Below, in pieces: positions 24,171 to 32,668 of a DNA stretch of 64,000 nucleotides (positions are counted from its first letter, which is position 1; every line of letters starts with the position of its first letter). The position numbers and the translations under genes were made by a program. This stretch comes from JADFUS01 sp964600025 (GTDB lineage: Bacteria; Bacteroidota; Bacteroidia; Bacteroidales; Rikenellaceae): the NCBI GenBank assembly GCA_964600025.1, contig CAZRHJ010000002.1, forward strand, positions 1-64,000, written 5' to 3'. The notes below the pieces were generated by a model. It was given only the letters and a program-made list of their open reading frames with translations. It had not been told where the DNA came from and ran no database searches.

Positions 24171-26648
24171 TTATTTCTTTTCCTCTTTTGGTTTAGCGTT
24201 TTTTGTATATTTATCCAACCATTTCACTGTTTCGAACCATAATTGATATACGTTTTCTTTTGCACGATAACCGTGAGTATCGTTTGGAAGAACAACATAA
24301 CGGCTTGTACCACCGAAATATGAAATTGCTTGGTACAAACGTTGTGTTTGAACTGGGAAAGTACCACTATTTTCGTCTAAGCTACCGTGGATTAACAAAA
24401 TAGGCTCTTTAAGTTTATTTACATAAGAGAATGGAGACATTTTGAAATACAAATCCGGAGCTTTCCAATAAGTACGACGTTCAGTTTGGAAACCAAATGG
24501 AGTCAAAGTACGGTTGTAAGCACCACTACGAGCAATACCTGCTGTAAACAAATCACTTTGAGAAAGCAAGTGAGCAGTCATAAATGCACCATAAGAGTGT
24601 CCACCTACTGCACAACGATTTCTATCACCAACACCAATAGAAACCACATAATCTATTGCAGCCTCAGCATTAGAAACTAATTGTGAGATAAATACATCAT
24701 TTGGCTCATTATCAACACTATCCGAAACAATATACATACTCATATCAAGCATTACTGCATAACCTTGTGTAGCCATAATTGCAGCAGCTGTTGGAGCAAT
24801 AAAATTGTAGCGACCAGCACGATTTTTCTCTGCCTCTACGCTTGTGCGGTATTCACGAGGGTAAGCCCACATAAACACTGGAAGTCTGCCATCACGCTCT
24901 TTGTCATAACCTTTTGGAGTAATCAAAAGTGCAGTCTGACCAACACCATCTTTACGAGTATAAGTTACAAACTCACGACCTAACTCACGAATTTCAGGAA
25001 CTGGGTCTGTAAATGCTGTAAGTTCTTTAACTTGACCATCTTTGACACGCAAAGTAGCTAAATTTGCAGGAGTTGTAGCACTTTGACGAGAAACCAACAA
25101 AGTTAGTTTTTTGAAATCCAAAATATCTACAATAGAAGTAGAATAAGGAGCAGCAGATATCCAAAGTTGAGTAAACTCTTTTTTCTTCATATCAAAAGCA
25201 TCTACGAAAGACATCATATCTCCCTCAGCATCAGGACGGTTACGGCCTACAAAATAAAGTTTTTTATTTCCTTTTTCAAGATATAGAACCTTCTCGCCAA
25301 ATTGATTATTTTTTGTAAATGGACGACCAATAACAGTATAGTTTTTAACTGAATCTGGTTTTGTAGATTCAACAAACAACAACTGAGGTTTTTGAGTGTT
25401 ATCTGCTGGATTGAAAGACAAAGTACGAGAGATTTTTTGTTTTGAAGAATTGTCGCTATACAAAGCAAAATTCTCATTACCCCAAACAATACCACCAAAT
25501 CCATATTCAGAAGTCAAAACCAAAGATTTTTGACCATCGAAAGGTGCAGATAATTGATATACAGAAGTTTGGAAAGTTTTTTCAACTTCCTCGTCTTTTT
25601 CTTCCTCAGATTTTGCATTATCTTCTTCTTTGTCTTCGACAATTCTTTCTGTCCAATACAAAGTAGACGCTACGTCAGCTCTCCAATTATAGCCACGTGG
25701 TTTTGGAGTTTTATCATCTTTTTTCTCTTCTTTGATAGTTTTATCTTCAAGAGTTTTGATGATTTTGCCAGATGCAATTTCCATTAATTGTAGTTTGTGA
25801 GGGAAAGCACTGTAAGAAGTGATATAAGAGAAAGGTTTGTGAACAGTACGCACCAAAGCATATTGTTTGTCTGGTGAAAGATTAAGCGATGAATAAATTG
25901 CTTTATCTCCAATCTTTGAAGTGCCTTCGTTTGAATAAACAACTATTTGAGAAGTTGTAAGATATTCAAAAACAGCTTCTTCGGCTGGTGTAGTGATAAT
26001 ATCTGCAATAGTTCTGCCACCAAATTTTTTGCCATAAACTTCTTGAACGGCTGGGCCTTCTGGCAAACGGTCTGTTGAAGGACACTCGCCTGCATCTTCT
26101 GGGACTGCCATATAGATGATTTTGTCATCTCCCATAAATTGGAATAAGTCGCTACGCAACACTGTTCCGCTCAATTTGTATTTATTGATTTTGGCAGCTT
26201 CGAGAGTTGCTAAATCAATTCTCCACAATTCGATTTCATTTTCTGTAACATTCGAAAAAGCAACATATTTGTTGTTTGGCGACCATTTCAGAGTAGAAAT
26301 TTGAAGATTAACTGGAAGATTTTTGATTTCCAATTTCTGTCCATTAACTTCGATAGTCAAAGCGTCTGAAAACACTTGACGAGTTACAGAGAAGTTTTTT
26401 GGATTCATACGTACTCCACCCAAACGATATTCATTGTATGAAATATCTTTTAGTGTCAAAAAGGCAGTGCTTTTTGAAAGTATTGCCAAATGATTTTCTG
26501 AACCGATAACAGTAGTAGGTACAGGTTTGGCATCAATTATATTTTTCATAATCTGAGGTGGAGTCTGAAACTTCTCAGATTGTGCAAAAATTGAGGTTGA
26601 TAATACACTTAACCCCAAAATAAGTGCTGAGTAAATGATTTTTCTCAT
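24171..26648 (-). CDS. Secreted S9D-type prolyl oligopeptidase family peptidase (glutamyl endopeptidase-like)
   Basis: Exported serine peptidase of 825 residues with a Sec signal peptide ending near FAQ (residues 1-22). A long N-terminal beta-propeller precedes the C-terminal hydrolase domain. The nucleophile is Ser685 in GGHSYGAFM. The acid is in HGSLDENSGTFP and the histidine in NDTHGYRA. The segments FMWAYPREYRT and TPFGFQTERRTYW closely match the S9D family that includes plant chloroplast glutamyl endopeptidase, as I recall it. A Lys/Glu-rich insertion (about 340-360) lies in the propeller. It probably degrades peptides in the periplasm. It is monocistronic. Confidence 0.9.
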   Translation of the reverse strand: MRKIIYSALILGLSVLSTSIFAQSEKFQTPPQIMKNIIDAKPVPTTVIGSENHLAILSKSTAFLTLKDISYNEYRLGGVRMNPKNFSVTRQVFSDALTIEVNGQKLEIKNLPVNLQISTLKWSPNNKYVAFSNVTENEIELWRIDLATLEAAKINKYKLSGTVLRSDLFQFMGDDKIIYMAVPEDAGECPSTDRLPEGPAVQEVYGKKFGGRTIADIITTPAEEAVFEYLTTSQIVVYSNEGTSKIGDKAIYSSLNLSPDKQYALVRTVHKPFSYITSYSAFPHKLQLMEIASGKIIKTLEDKTIKEEKKDDKTPKPRGYNWRADVASTLYWTERIVEDKEEDNAKSEEEKDEEVEKTFQTSVYQLSAPFDGQKSLVLTSEYGFGGIVWGNENFALYSDNSSKQKISRTLSFNPADNTQKPQLLFVESTKPDSVKNYTVIGRPFTKNNQFGEKVLYLEKGNKKLYFVGRNRPDAEGDMMSFVDAFDMKKKEFTQLWISAAPYSTSIVDILDFKKLTLLVSRQSATTPANLATLRVKDGQVKELTAFTDPVPEIRELGREFVTYTRKDGVGQTALLITPKGYDKERDGRLPVFMWAYPREYRTSVEAEKNRAGRYNFIAPTAAAIMATQGYAVMLDMSMYIVSDSVDNEPNDVFISQLVSNAEAAIDYVVSIGVGDRNRCAVGGHSYGAFMTAHLLSQSDLFTAGIARSGAYNRTLTPFGFQTERRTYWKAPDLYFKMSPFSYVNKLKEPILLIHGSLDENSGTFPVQTQRLYQAISYFGGTSRYVVLPNDTHGYRAKENVYQLWFETVKWLDKYTKNAKPKEEKK

Positions 26649-26820
26649 AATTCATTTAAGTTTAGTTACTATATAGACAAAGTAAACCAAATATTTCATA
26701 CTAAACAATTTATTGTCTTTACAAATAAAAAAATATCGACAAACAGCAATTTGAAGACGACAAAACAATATCTGTATTTAATTTTTATGCAAATAAATTT
26801 GTTTTTGTTAAAAAGATATA

Positions 26821-26828
26821 TATCTTTG
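26821..26828 (+). promoter_or_regulatory. -7 promoter element of the B12 uptake operon
   Basis: TATCTTTG (TAnnTTTG) directly upstream of the cobalamin riboswitch, preceded by a TTTG-rich block about 18 bp earlier. Transcription would start near 26835, just before the aptamer. Confidence 0.6.
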
Positions 26829-26837
26829 CAAAACAAT

Positions 26838-27002
26838 GGTTTCTAAGGATTGTTATCAATCACAGAATTAAAAGGGAATGTAGTGAAATTCTACAACAGT
26901 TCCCGCTGCTGTAAGTTCTATATGTTATTTAATCACTCTTATTGCCACTGACTATTAGTTGGGAAGGCGATTAAATACGAACGAGTCAGAAGACCTGCCA
27001 TT
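26838..27002 (+). promoter_or_regulatory. Cobalamin (B12) riboswitch
   Basis: The conserved blocks of the AdoCbl/cobalamin aptamer appear in order: AAAAGGGAATG then GTGAAATTC, the B12 box-like CAGTTCCCGCTGCTGTAAG, GCCACTGA, GGGAAGGCGA and CGAGTCAGAAGACCTGCC (26982-26999). It is oriented toward a TonB-dependent receptor and a BtuG-like lipoprotein, a combination known to be repressed by B12. An unusually long 316-nt tract separates the aptamer from the receptor ATG. Confidence 0.95.
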
Positions 27003-27096
27003 AAAAACTGAGTTTTACTTATACGGAGAATATAAACAAACGTCAATAGATTTTTACAAATTTCTAACGAAGTAAATGCTCTTGTTGAGCCAAAAT

Positions 27097-27120
27097 TGTG
27101 GTTGTTTGGGAAGAACCACA
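27097..27120 (+). promoter_or_regulatory. Hairpin in riboswitch leader
   Basis: TGTGGTT / AACCACA with a 10-nt loop, between the aptamer and the receptor gene. A smaller hairpin, GCTC-TTGTT-GAGC, precedes it at 27078-27090. These could belong to the expression platform; neither has a following T-run. Confidence 0.35.
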
Positions 27121-27215
27121 GACTGTTTTGGACTTGATAATTGTTGCTACCGCTATGTTTTAACAAAATATGTTTTCTTTTGAAAAAAAGCAGTGATGCT
27201 TTGTTCAATTTAGTA

Positions 27216-27252
27216 GCTAACCGACAACGTTTTCGCCTAACGGTCGGTTAGC
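27216..27252 (+). promoter_or_regulatory. Strong hairpin upstream of the receptor gene
   Basis: Perfect 10-bp inverted repeat GCTAACCGAC / GTCGGTTAGC with a 17-nt loop, about 65 bp before the btuB-like ATG. It could be the switching element of the riboswitch. The absence of a T-run argues against a simple intrinsic terminator, so translational or processing control is more likely. Confidence 0.5.
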
Positions 27253-27263
27253 ATAAATCTAAA

Positions 27264-27295
27264 TTTGTTTGTAAACATATTAATGTGTAATTTTG
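27264..27295 (+). promoter_or_regulatory. Possible second promoter of the B12 uptake operon
   Basis: TAATTTTG (27288-27295) fits TAnnTTTG, and TTTG at 27264-27267 or 27268-27271 fits the -33 element at 16-20 bp spacing. It lies downstream of the riboswitch, so if active it would give riboswitch-independent expression. Confidence 0.3.
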
Positions 27296-27317
27296 TCGAC
27301 CAATACACTATCATAAA

Positions 27318-29276
27318 ATGAAATTTAGGACACTATATATATGTACTTTGCTAATAACAATAGTACTTCCAAATATGAGTAAGGCTCAAAAAAAATACGA
27401 GCTTAAAGAAATTACCATAACTGCAAAGAAAAAAGTAGAGGAACAAGCTGTTACAAAAACCATTGTGGACTCGGTTCAAATTGCACAATCCGCAAATAGC
27501 TCTCTTTCCGAACTACTTTCAAAATCCACTCCAATTTTTGTCAAAACTTACGGTCAAGGTTCAACTGCTACTGTATCTTTTAGAGGCACAGGAGCTTCGC
27601 ACACTCAAGTAGAATGGAACGGACTAAACATAAACAACCCAATGCTTGGACAAGTAGATTTCTCACAAATACCTGTTTGGTTTATCGACAATGTTGAGTT
27701 GTATCACGGAGGCAGTTCGCTTCAAAATAGTAGCGGGGCATTGGGAGGCTCGGTTTCGATAGGAACAAAACCACATTGGAGCGAAAAATATCACGGAACA
27801 GTTGTGCAAGGATTTGGAAGTTTTGGAAAATACCAAACTATGGCTTCGGTAGGTGGTGGCTCATACAAATTTCAGGTCAAAGCAAGATATTTATACGAAA
27901 GAGCAAACAACAATTTTGAATTTATCAATACATCTATTCCTCCATTTGAACGTACTACCCAACAAAATGCAGAGTATGACAAACACGCATTAACAACAGA
28001 TTTTTATTATAATGCAGGGAAACAGAATTTTCTTTCGCTAAATCTTTGGTTTCACACCTCAGACCGTAATTTACCAACAATTATGTCTTACGAGGGATTG
28101 GGCAGAAAAGAATATGACAAAAGTGACGAAATTAGAATTGTGGCAAAATGGTCTAAGTATTGGAAAGATGTAAACACAGTGCTTTCGAGTGGATATTCAC
28201 GTACAGATATGGATTATTTACTGTCAAACAACACTTATTTGGATTGGGTAATAAACACAGATAGCCGAAGTTATACAAATTCTTTTTTTAACAGCTATAA
28301 GGTTGATTGGAATATTTCAAAGAAAAGTGTACTAAAAGCAAATATAAATGTAGATTATCACGATGTTTCGACACTTAATAGACTAACCCAAGAGGGTTAT
28401 CAAAACGACCGTTTGGAGTGTGGTGCTACTGCAAGTTTTCATCATTCGTTCAATAGATTTATTTCGGGTTATGTACTTATCAGAGAAGAATTAACAGACG
28501 GAGAGTTTTCGCCAATTATGCCAAGTATAGGCGTTTCGTCAAGCCCATTTAAAGACAAAAATTTCAGTATTGCAATTAATGGTACACGTAATTACCACAA
28601 ACCAACACTAAATGATTTGTATTGGCAACCAGGCGGGAACCCAGATTTGCGTAGCGAAAAAGGCTACACTGGGGATTTATCTATTAGCTATGAAAACGTT
28701 TGGGCAAACAAATTCAAATTAAAAACTTCTGCATCTGGTTATCTATCAAAAATTGACGATTGGATTATCTGGCAACCAAGCGAATATATGTATTGGACAG
28801 CACAGAATATTCAAAAAGTTTATGCACGAGGTGTAGAGGCAAATTTTGAACTAAAATACCAACTTAGAGCATTTGAGTTTACGCTTAATGGTAATTATGT
28901 CTTTACACGTACCACCAACGAAAGCGACAATTTGATGGCAAATGACTCGAAAGGCAAACAGTTGATATATATTCCACTTCACAAAGCAAGTACACTTTTT
29001 GGAACAAGATACCGTAATTTCTATTTGGATTTTATGTGGAATTTTACTGGCGAAAGATTTACTACTTCTTCTAACGAATATACTCGCCACAAACTTCCAT
29101 ACTACTCTCTTTGCGATTTGACAATAGGCAAAAAAATATACTTGGGCAAAATCAAAAAAACTGCATTTGATATTCAATTCAAGATTAATAACTTGTTTAA
29201 TGTTGATTATCAAGCAATTTTGTGGAGAGCAATGCCAGGCAGAAACTACCAATTCCAAATTAAATTTGATTTTTAA
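27318..29276 (+). CDS. TonB-dependent outer membrane receptor, BtuB-like
   Basis: Outer-membrane transporter of 652 residues, probably for cobalamin. The signal peptide covers about 1-23 (ending SKA). The plug domain (about 30-150) contains SLSELLSKSTPIFVKTYGQG, FRGTGASHTQVEWNGL and a GGSSLQNSSGALGGSVSI block, followed by a 22-strand beta-barrel ending in the aromatic C-terminal signature QIKFDF. Substrate is inferred from the cobalamin riboswitch upstream and the BtuG-like gene 3 bp downstream. It has no CarboxypepD-like N-terminal extension, as usual for BtuB rather than SusC proteins. Confidence 0.9.
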   Translation: MKFRTLYICTLLITIVLPNMSKAQKKYELKEITITAKKKVEEQAVTKTIVDSVQIAQSANSSLSELLSKSTPIFVKTYGQGSTATVSFRGTGASHTQVEWNGLNINNPMLGQVDFSQIPVWFIDNVELYHGGSSLQNSSGALGGSVSIGTKPHWSEKYHGTVVQGFGSFGKYQTMASVGGGSYKFQVKARYLYERANNNFEFINTSIPPFERTTQQNAEYDKHALTTDFYYNAGKQNFLSLNLWFHTSDRNLPTIMSYEGLGRKEYDKSDEIRIVAKWSKYWKDVNTVLSSGYSRTDMDYLLSNNTYLDWVINTDSRSYTNSFFNSYKVDWNISKKSVLKANINVDYHDVSTLNRLTQEGYQNDRLECGATASFHHSFNRFISGYVLIREELTDGEFSPIMPSIGVSSSPFKDKNFSIAINGTRNYHKPTLNDLYWQPGGNPDLRSEKGYTGDLSISYENVWANKFKLKTSASGYLSKIDDWIIWQPSEYMYWTAQNIQKVYARGVEANFELKYQLRAFEFTLNGNYVFTRTTNESDNLMANDSKGKQLIYIPLHKASTLFGTRYRNFYLDFMWNFTGERFTTSSNEYTRHKLPYYSLCDLTIGKKIYLGKIKKTAFDIQFKINNLFNVDYQAILWRAMPGRNYQFQIKFDF

Positions 29277-29279
29277 GTT

Positions 29280-30392
29280 ATGAAAAAGATATTAAGCATT
29301 TTTATATTATTTTTGGCTTTTGCTTGTACAAAAGAGATAGGAAAGATTGAACCTACACCATACTTAGAGCTAAGCAATAGCAAAGGAGTTTTTATTGGCT
29401 GTGAGGGAAACTTTATGTACGGAAACGCAACACTTAGCTACTACGACAAAAACACACACGAAAGTTACGACCAAATATTTATCAACACAAACAATTTTCC
29501 TGTTGGAGACGTTCTTCAATCTACCAAAATCAGAGGAAATTCACTATATATGATGGTAAATAATTCAGGTAAAATTTATATTGTAGATAAAAACACTATG
29601 GTATATAAAGACAAGATTAGCGGACTTGTATCTCCCCGCTATATAGAATTTATAAACGATAAGAAAGCCTATATAACAGACCTTTACTCGCCGTCGATTG
29701 CAGTTTTGGATATGGAGAAAATGCAAGTAACAAACGGGATTTTTATTGGCTATACACCAAGCGGCAAACCTCGTGGAACAGAAGAAATGATACGAGATAA
29801 GGACTATGTATATACGTGTAGTTGGGCGTTTAGCGACAAAGTTTACAAAATAAACACATCTACTGACAAAGTTAGCGACTCTCTGAAAGTTACTCTTCAA
29901 CCAAATTCTCTTGTCAAAGACAAAAATAATAAACTGTGGGTACTAAGCGACGGTAGCTATCCTGGGTCACCAATCGGGAAAGTACGTGCAGCACTTACCA
30001 AAATTGATTTAGAAAAATTTGAAGTAGAACAAACATTCACTTTTGAAAGTGATGTCGCTATGCCTATGCGACTAAGAATTGACTCAAAGGGAGAGAACTT
30101 ATATTTCGTGTACGGTACAGTCCAAACAACAACAAGCAAAAGTTCCGAAAACCGTCCATACGGAGTATATAAAATGGATATTGAAGCTCAATCGCTTCCA
30201 CAAAATCCATTTATCAGTGGCAAAGACAAACTAATCTACTCACTGGGAATAGACCCAAGCAACGACGATATATATATCGGTGATGCTGTAAATTACGTAC
30301 AAAAATCCACAATATACCGTTACGACAAAAACGCCAATCTAATCAAAAGTTTCAAATCTGGAATAACCCCCGGAAGCTTCACATTTAATTAG
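29280..30392 (+). CDS. BtuG-like surface lipoprotein (YncE/DUF5074-type beta-propeller)
   Basis: Lipoprotein of 370 residues with lipobox LAFAC (Cys16). The rest shows seven-bladed propeller repeats of the YncE/DUF5074 type, for example KIYIVDKNTM, AYITDLYSPSIAVLDM, VYKINTSTDKV, and LGIDPSNDDIYIGDA. In Bacteroides, BtuG of nearly the same length is a surface protein that binds B12 with very high affinity and passes it to BtuB. Position 3 bp after the receptor and under the cobalamin riboswitch supports the same role. Assignment is by size, fold and context. Confidence 0.8.
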   Translation: MKKILSIFILFLAFACTKEIGKIEPTPYLELSNSKGVFIGCEGNFMYGNATLSYYDKNTHESYDQIFINTNNFPVGDVLQSTKIRGNSLYMMVNNSGKIYIVDKNTMVYKDKISGLVSPRYIEFINDKKAYITDLYSPSIAVLDMEKMQVTNGIFIGYTPSGKPRGTEEMIRDKDYVYTCSWAFSDKVYKINTSTDKVSDSLKVTLQPNSLVKDKNNKLWVLSDGSYPGSPIGKVRAALTKIDLEKFEVEQTFTFESDVAMPMRLRIDSKGENLYFVYGTVQTTTSKSSENRPYGVYKMDIEAQSLPQNPFISGKDKLIYSLGIDPSNDDIYIGDAVNYVQKSTIYRYDKNANLIKSFKSGITPGSFTFN

Positions 30393-30477
30393 GCAATATC
30401 GCAAAATTATTTTGGAATAAAAATCAAAAAAAATATCAAAAAAATCAGCTATTTTTTACCACATTACCACTGAAAAC

Positions 30478-30510
30478 AAAAATGCTACTTATTTTATAAG
30501 TAGCATTTTT
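30478..30510. terminator. Bidirectional terminator
   Basis: AAAAATGCTACTTA / TAAGTAGCATTTTT, 14-bp perfect stem with a 5-nt loop, between the convergent BtuG-like and DUF2795 genes. Confidence 0.9.
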
Positions 30511-30732
30511 CTAATATTCTTCTTCGTTAAAGAAAAATTCGTCTTTACTCGGATAATCTGGCCAAATATCTTCTATACTTTCGTATGCTTCGCCCTCGTC
30601 CTCTATTTCTTGAAGATTCTCAATAACTTCCAACGGAACACCTGAACGAACTGCATAATCAATAAGTTCTTCTTTTGTTGCAGGCCAAGGTGCATCTTCC
30701 AATTTTGAAGCTAACTCTAATGTCCAATACAT
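30511..30732 (-). CDS. DUF2795 family protein
   Basis: Small acidic protein of 73 residues. It begins MYWTLELASKLEDAPWPATK and continues with ELIDYAVRSGVPLEVIENLQE, the DUF2795 signature, ending in an acidic tail. Close homologues are common in Bacteroidota, and the function is unknown. It is monocistronic, with a promoter upstream and a terminator abutting its stop codon. The compact, conserved, single-gene arrangement suggests good expression. Confidence 0.85.
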   Translation of the reverse strand: MYWTLELASKLEDAPWPATKEELIDYAVRSGVPLEVIENLQEIEDEGEAYESIEDIWPDYPSKDEFFFNEEEY

Positions 30733-30790
30733 TTTAATTAAGTTTTATGTTGTTAATACTATTTTTTTCTTCGATATTTTTTAAACAACA

Positions 30791-30798
30791 CAAAAGTA
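30791..30798 (-). promoter_or_regulatory. -7 promoter element of the DUF2795 gene
   Basis: Minus-strand TACTTTTG (TAnnTTTG) 59 bp upstream of the ATG. Confidence 0.5.
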
Positions 30799-30851
30799 TA
30801 AAAAAAATCTAATTAAACAAGTTTTTTATAATATTTTTTAAAAAAATATTT

Positions 30852-31427
30852 TTATTCGTTTTTTCCTTCCCAGTACAATTCCTCTATCCCAAGTTTTTCG
30901 GTAATCAATCTACCAAGCACATAGATGTAATCCGACAAGCGATTTAAGTATTTTATGGCAGTGCTATCAATTTCAAATTGTTCTTGTACACGCAACGAGG
31001 CACGTTCGGCACGACGACAAACAGTACGAGCAATGTGGGCAGCCGAAACAAGTCTGTTTCCGCCAGGCAAAGTGAAACGTGTAATTGGTTTAAGCTCCAA
31101 AGTCATTCGGTCTATTGCATTTTCGAGCATAAGTATATTATCCTCGCTAATACGTGGTAGTTTATCGTATATTGAACTGTCCGAAGCCAACAGAGTTGAA
31201 ACAACCATAAGTCTATGCAAAACCTCCAACAATTCGTCTAATTCAGTCTTAAAATCTTCGTTTTGGAGTTGAGAAGATTCTATCATACTATCTCTAAGAA
31301 AAGCCAAATGAGCTGACAATTCATCAACTGTACCATAAGCCTCCAAACGACAATGCGTTTTGCTTACTCTCTCGCCTCCGACAAGCGAAGTCGAACCTTT
31401 ATCTCCACCTTTTGTATATACTTTCAT
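30852..31427 (-). CDS. Cob(I)yrinic acid a,c-diamide adenosyltransferase (PduO type)
   Basis: Transfers the adenosyl group of ATP to the cobalt of corrinoids to make adenosylcobalamin. The product is 191 residues from the ATG at 31427 (MKVYTKGGDKGSTSLVGGER); the longer frame start overlaps the upstream gene. Family motifs are TKGGDKGST (ATP site), YGTVDELSA, FTLPGGN, ARTVCRRAER and YLNRLSDY. It is last in a four-gene minus-strand cluster and ends 460 bp from the B12 uptake operon, which is convergent, so uptake and activation genes are neighbours. Confidence 0.95.
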   Translation of the reverse strand: MKVYTKGGDKGSTSLVGGERVSKTHCRLEAYGTVDELSAHLAFLRDSMIESSQLQNEDFKTELDELLEVLHRLMVVSTLLASDSSIYDKLPRISEDNILMLENAIDRMTLELKPITRFTLPGGNRLVSAAHIARTVCRRAERASLRVQEQFEIDSTAIKYLNRLSDYIYVLGRLITEKLGIEELYWEGKNE

Positions 31428-31431
31428 AGTT

Positions 31432-32151
31432 CTAAAATTTTTGATTAGCCATAGTAGGATTTTGATTAATCTCATCGTTTTCTATCAAACCATCACGCAA
31501 ACGCACAATCCTACGTGCATAACGTGCAATATCTTCTTCGTGAGTAACTACAATAATAGTATTGCCAGAACGGTATATTTCCTCAAAAAATCCCATTATA
31601 TCAATAGATGTTTTGGTGTCGAGATTACCAGTAGGCTCGTCAGCAAGAATAATAGAAGGATTAGTTACGAGAGCACGTGCAATAGCTACCCTTTGGCGTT
31701 GTCCACCAGAAAGTTCGTTTGGACGATGATACATTCTCTCTTCCAAACCAACTTTTGTAAGTGCATCAATAGCTCTTTGGGTGCGGATATTTTTGGGTAC
31801 ACCAGAATAAATCAGTGGCAATGCAACATTTTGAACACCATTTTGGCGTGGCATCAAATTGAAGGTCTGAAACACAAAACCAATTTCACGATTTCGGACT
31901 TCCGACAATTCATCATCGTTCATTTTGCTCACATCAACTCCATTTAGGAAATACTCTCCACGTGTTGGCGAATCCAAACAACCAAGCATATTCATCAAAG
32001 TTGATTTCCCTGAACCAGAGGGGCCCATAATGGCAATATAATCATTTTTGTAGATTGTCAAATCCACAGATTTAAGTGCCTCAACTTTCTGAGAACCCAC
32101 AATGTAGGTTTTGTTGATATCTTTAATATTAATAATTTCGTTGTCGTTCAT
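31432..32151 (-). CDS. ABC transporter ATP-binding protein (LolD/MacB type)
   Basis: ATPase subunit of 239 residues. Walker A GPSGSGKST (about 38-46), Q-loop, signature ELSGGQRQRVAIARAL, Walker B ILADEPTGNLD and the H-loop THEED are intact. The sequence type matches LolD/MacB/FtsE-like ATPases, which pair with a MacB-type permease for lipoprotein or drug transport. No permease gene is near, so the partner must be encoded elsewhere. It lies 4 bp upstream of the adenosyltransferase gene and 19 bp after the methyltransferase-like gene. Confidence 0.9.
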   Translation of the reverse strand: MNDNEIINIKDINKTYIVGSQKVEALKSVDLTIYKNDYIAIMGPSGSGKSTLMNMLGCLDSPTRGEYFLNGVDVSKMNDDELSEVRNREIGFVFQTFNLMPRQNGVQNVALPLIYSGVPKNIRTQRAIDALTKVGLEERMYHRPNELSGGQRQRVAIARALVTNPSIILADEPTGNLDTKTSIDIMGFFEEIYRSGNTIIVVTHEEDIARYARRIVRLRDGLIENDEINQNPTMANQKF

Positions 32152-32170
32152 AGTTTTAAATAGTTATGTT

Positions 32171-32665
32171 TTATAGCTTTAATTTATATGTCTTTGGACT
32201 AAGATGTTTATCAAAAATCATTACCCCAAAATAGTTAAAGTCCAAAACTAATTCATTATCAATCTTTGACCACCAATTTCTATTTTCTTGGTTTTTAGAA
32301 ATGCCGTTTATAATCAATACAGTTCGTTTATCCAAAGCCTTCATACTCTGTATTAACGATGACATAGAAGATATATTTCGCATTGCTGTTACCACAACTA
32401 AATCTTCATTATTGTAGTTGATTGGGTCGATAACATAAGAATCAAATTCTAAATAAGAATGTATATGACACCATCTAAGTGCATAACGATTTTTGACATT
32501 ATACGAACAAATTTTGTTGTACATATCGTTGTTTACAGTCAAAGAAGTAGATGCACTTGGCATAAAAACGCTACGCACTAAGCTATAAACAAAAGGAGAA
32601 TGAATATTATGACCTTTGCGATACTTAAATCTTAAAAGATATTTTGCTTTTCTAACTATTTTCAT
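32171..32665 (-). CDS. Shortened SAM-methyltransferase-like protein, probably inactive
   Basis: A 164-residue protein. The N-terminus KYLLRFKYRKGHNIHSPFVY and the C-terminus (WWSKIDNELVLDFNYFGVMI, then KTYKL) match the two ends of a class I methyltransferase family of about 230-260 residues common in Bacteroidota. The middle is reduced: I see no ExGxG motif I of the SAM site, and only a weak Rossmann-like stretch (DLVVVTAMRNISSMSSLIQSMK). The reading frame is intact and lies in a tight operon, so it may be a maintained non-catalytic derivative. Function is unknown. Confidence 0.65.
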   Translation of the reverse strand: MKIVRKAKYLLRFKYRKGHNIHSPFVYSLVRSVFMPSASTSLTVNNDMYNKICSYNVKNRYALRWCHIHSYLEFDSYVIDPINYNNEDLVVVTAMRNISSMSSLIQSMKALDKRTVLIINGISKNQENRNWWSKIDNELVLDFNYFGVMIFDKHLSPKTYKLKL

Positions 32666-32668
32666 ATT

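Noticed and set aside
26939..27208. 89-codon minus-strand ORF in the region of the riboswitch
   Set aside because: It is antisense to the conserved aptamer and leader hairpins, and the translation shows no recognisable protein features.
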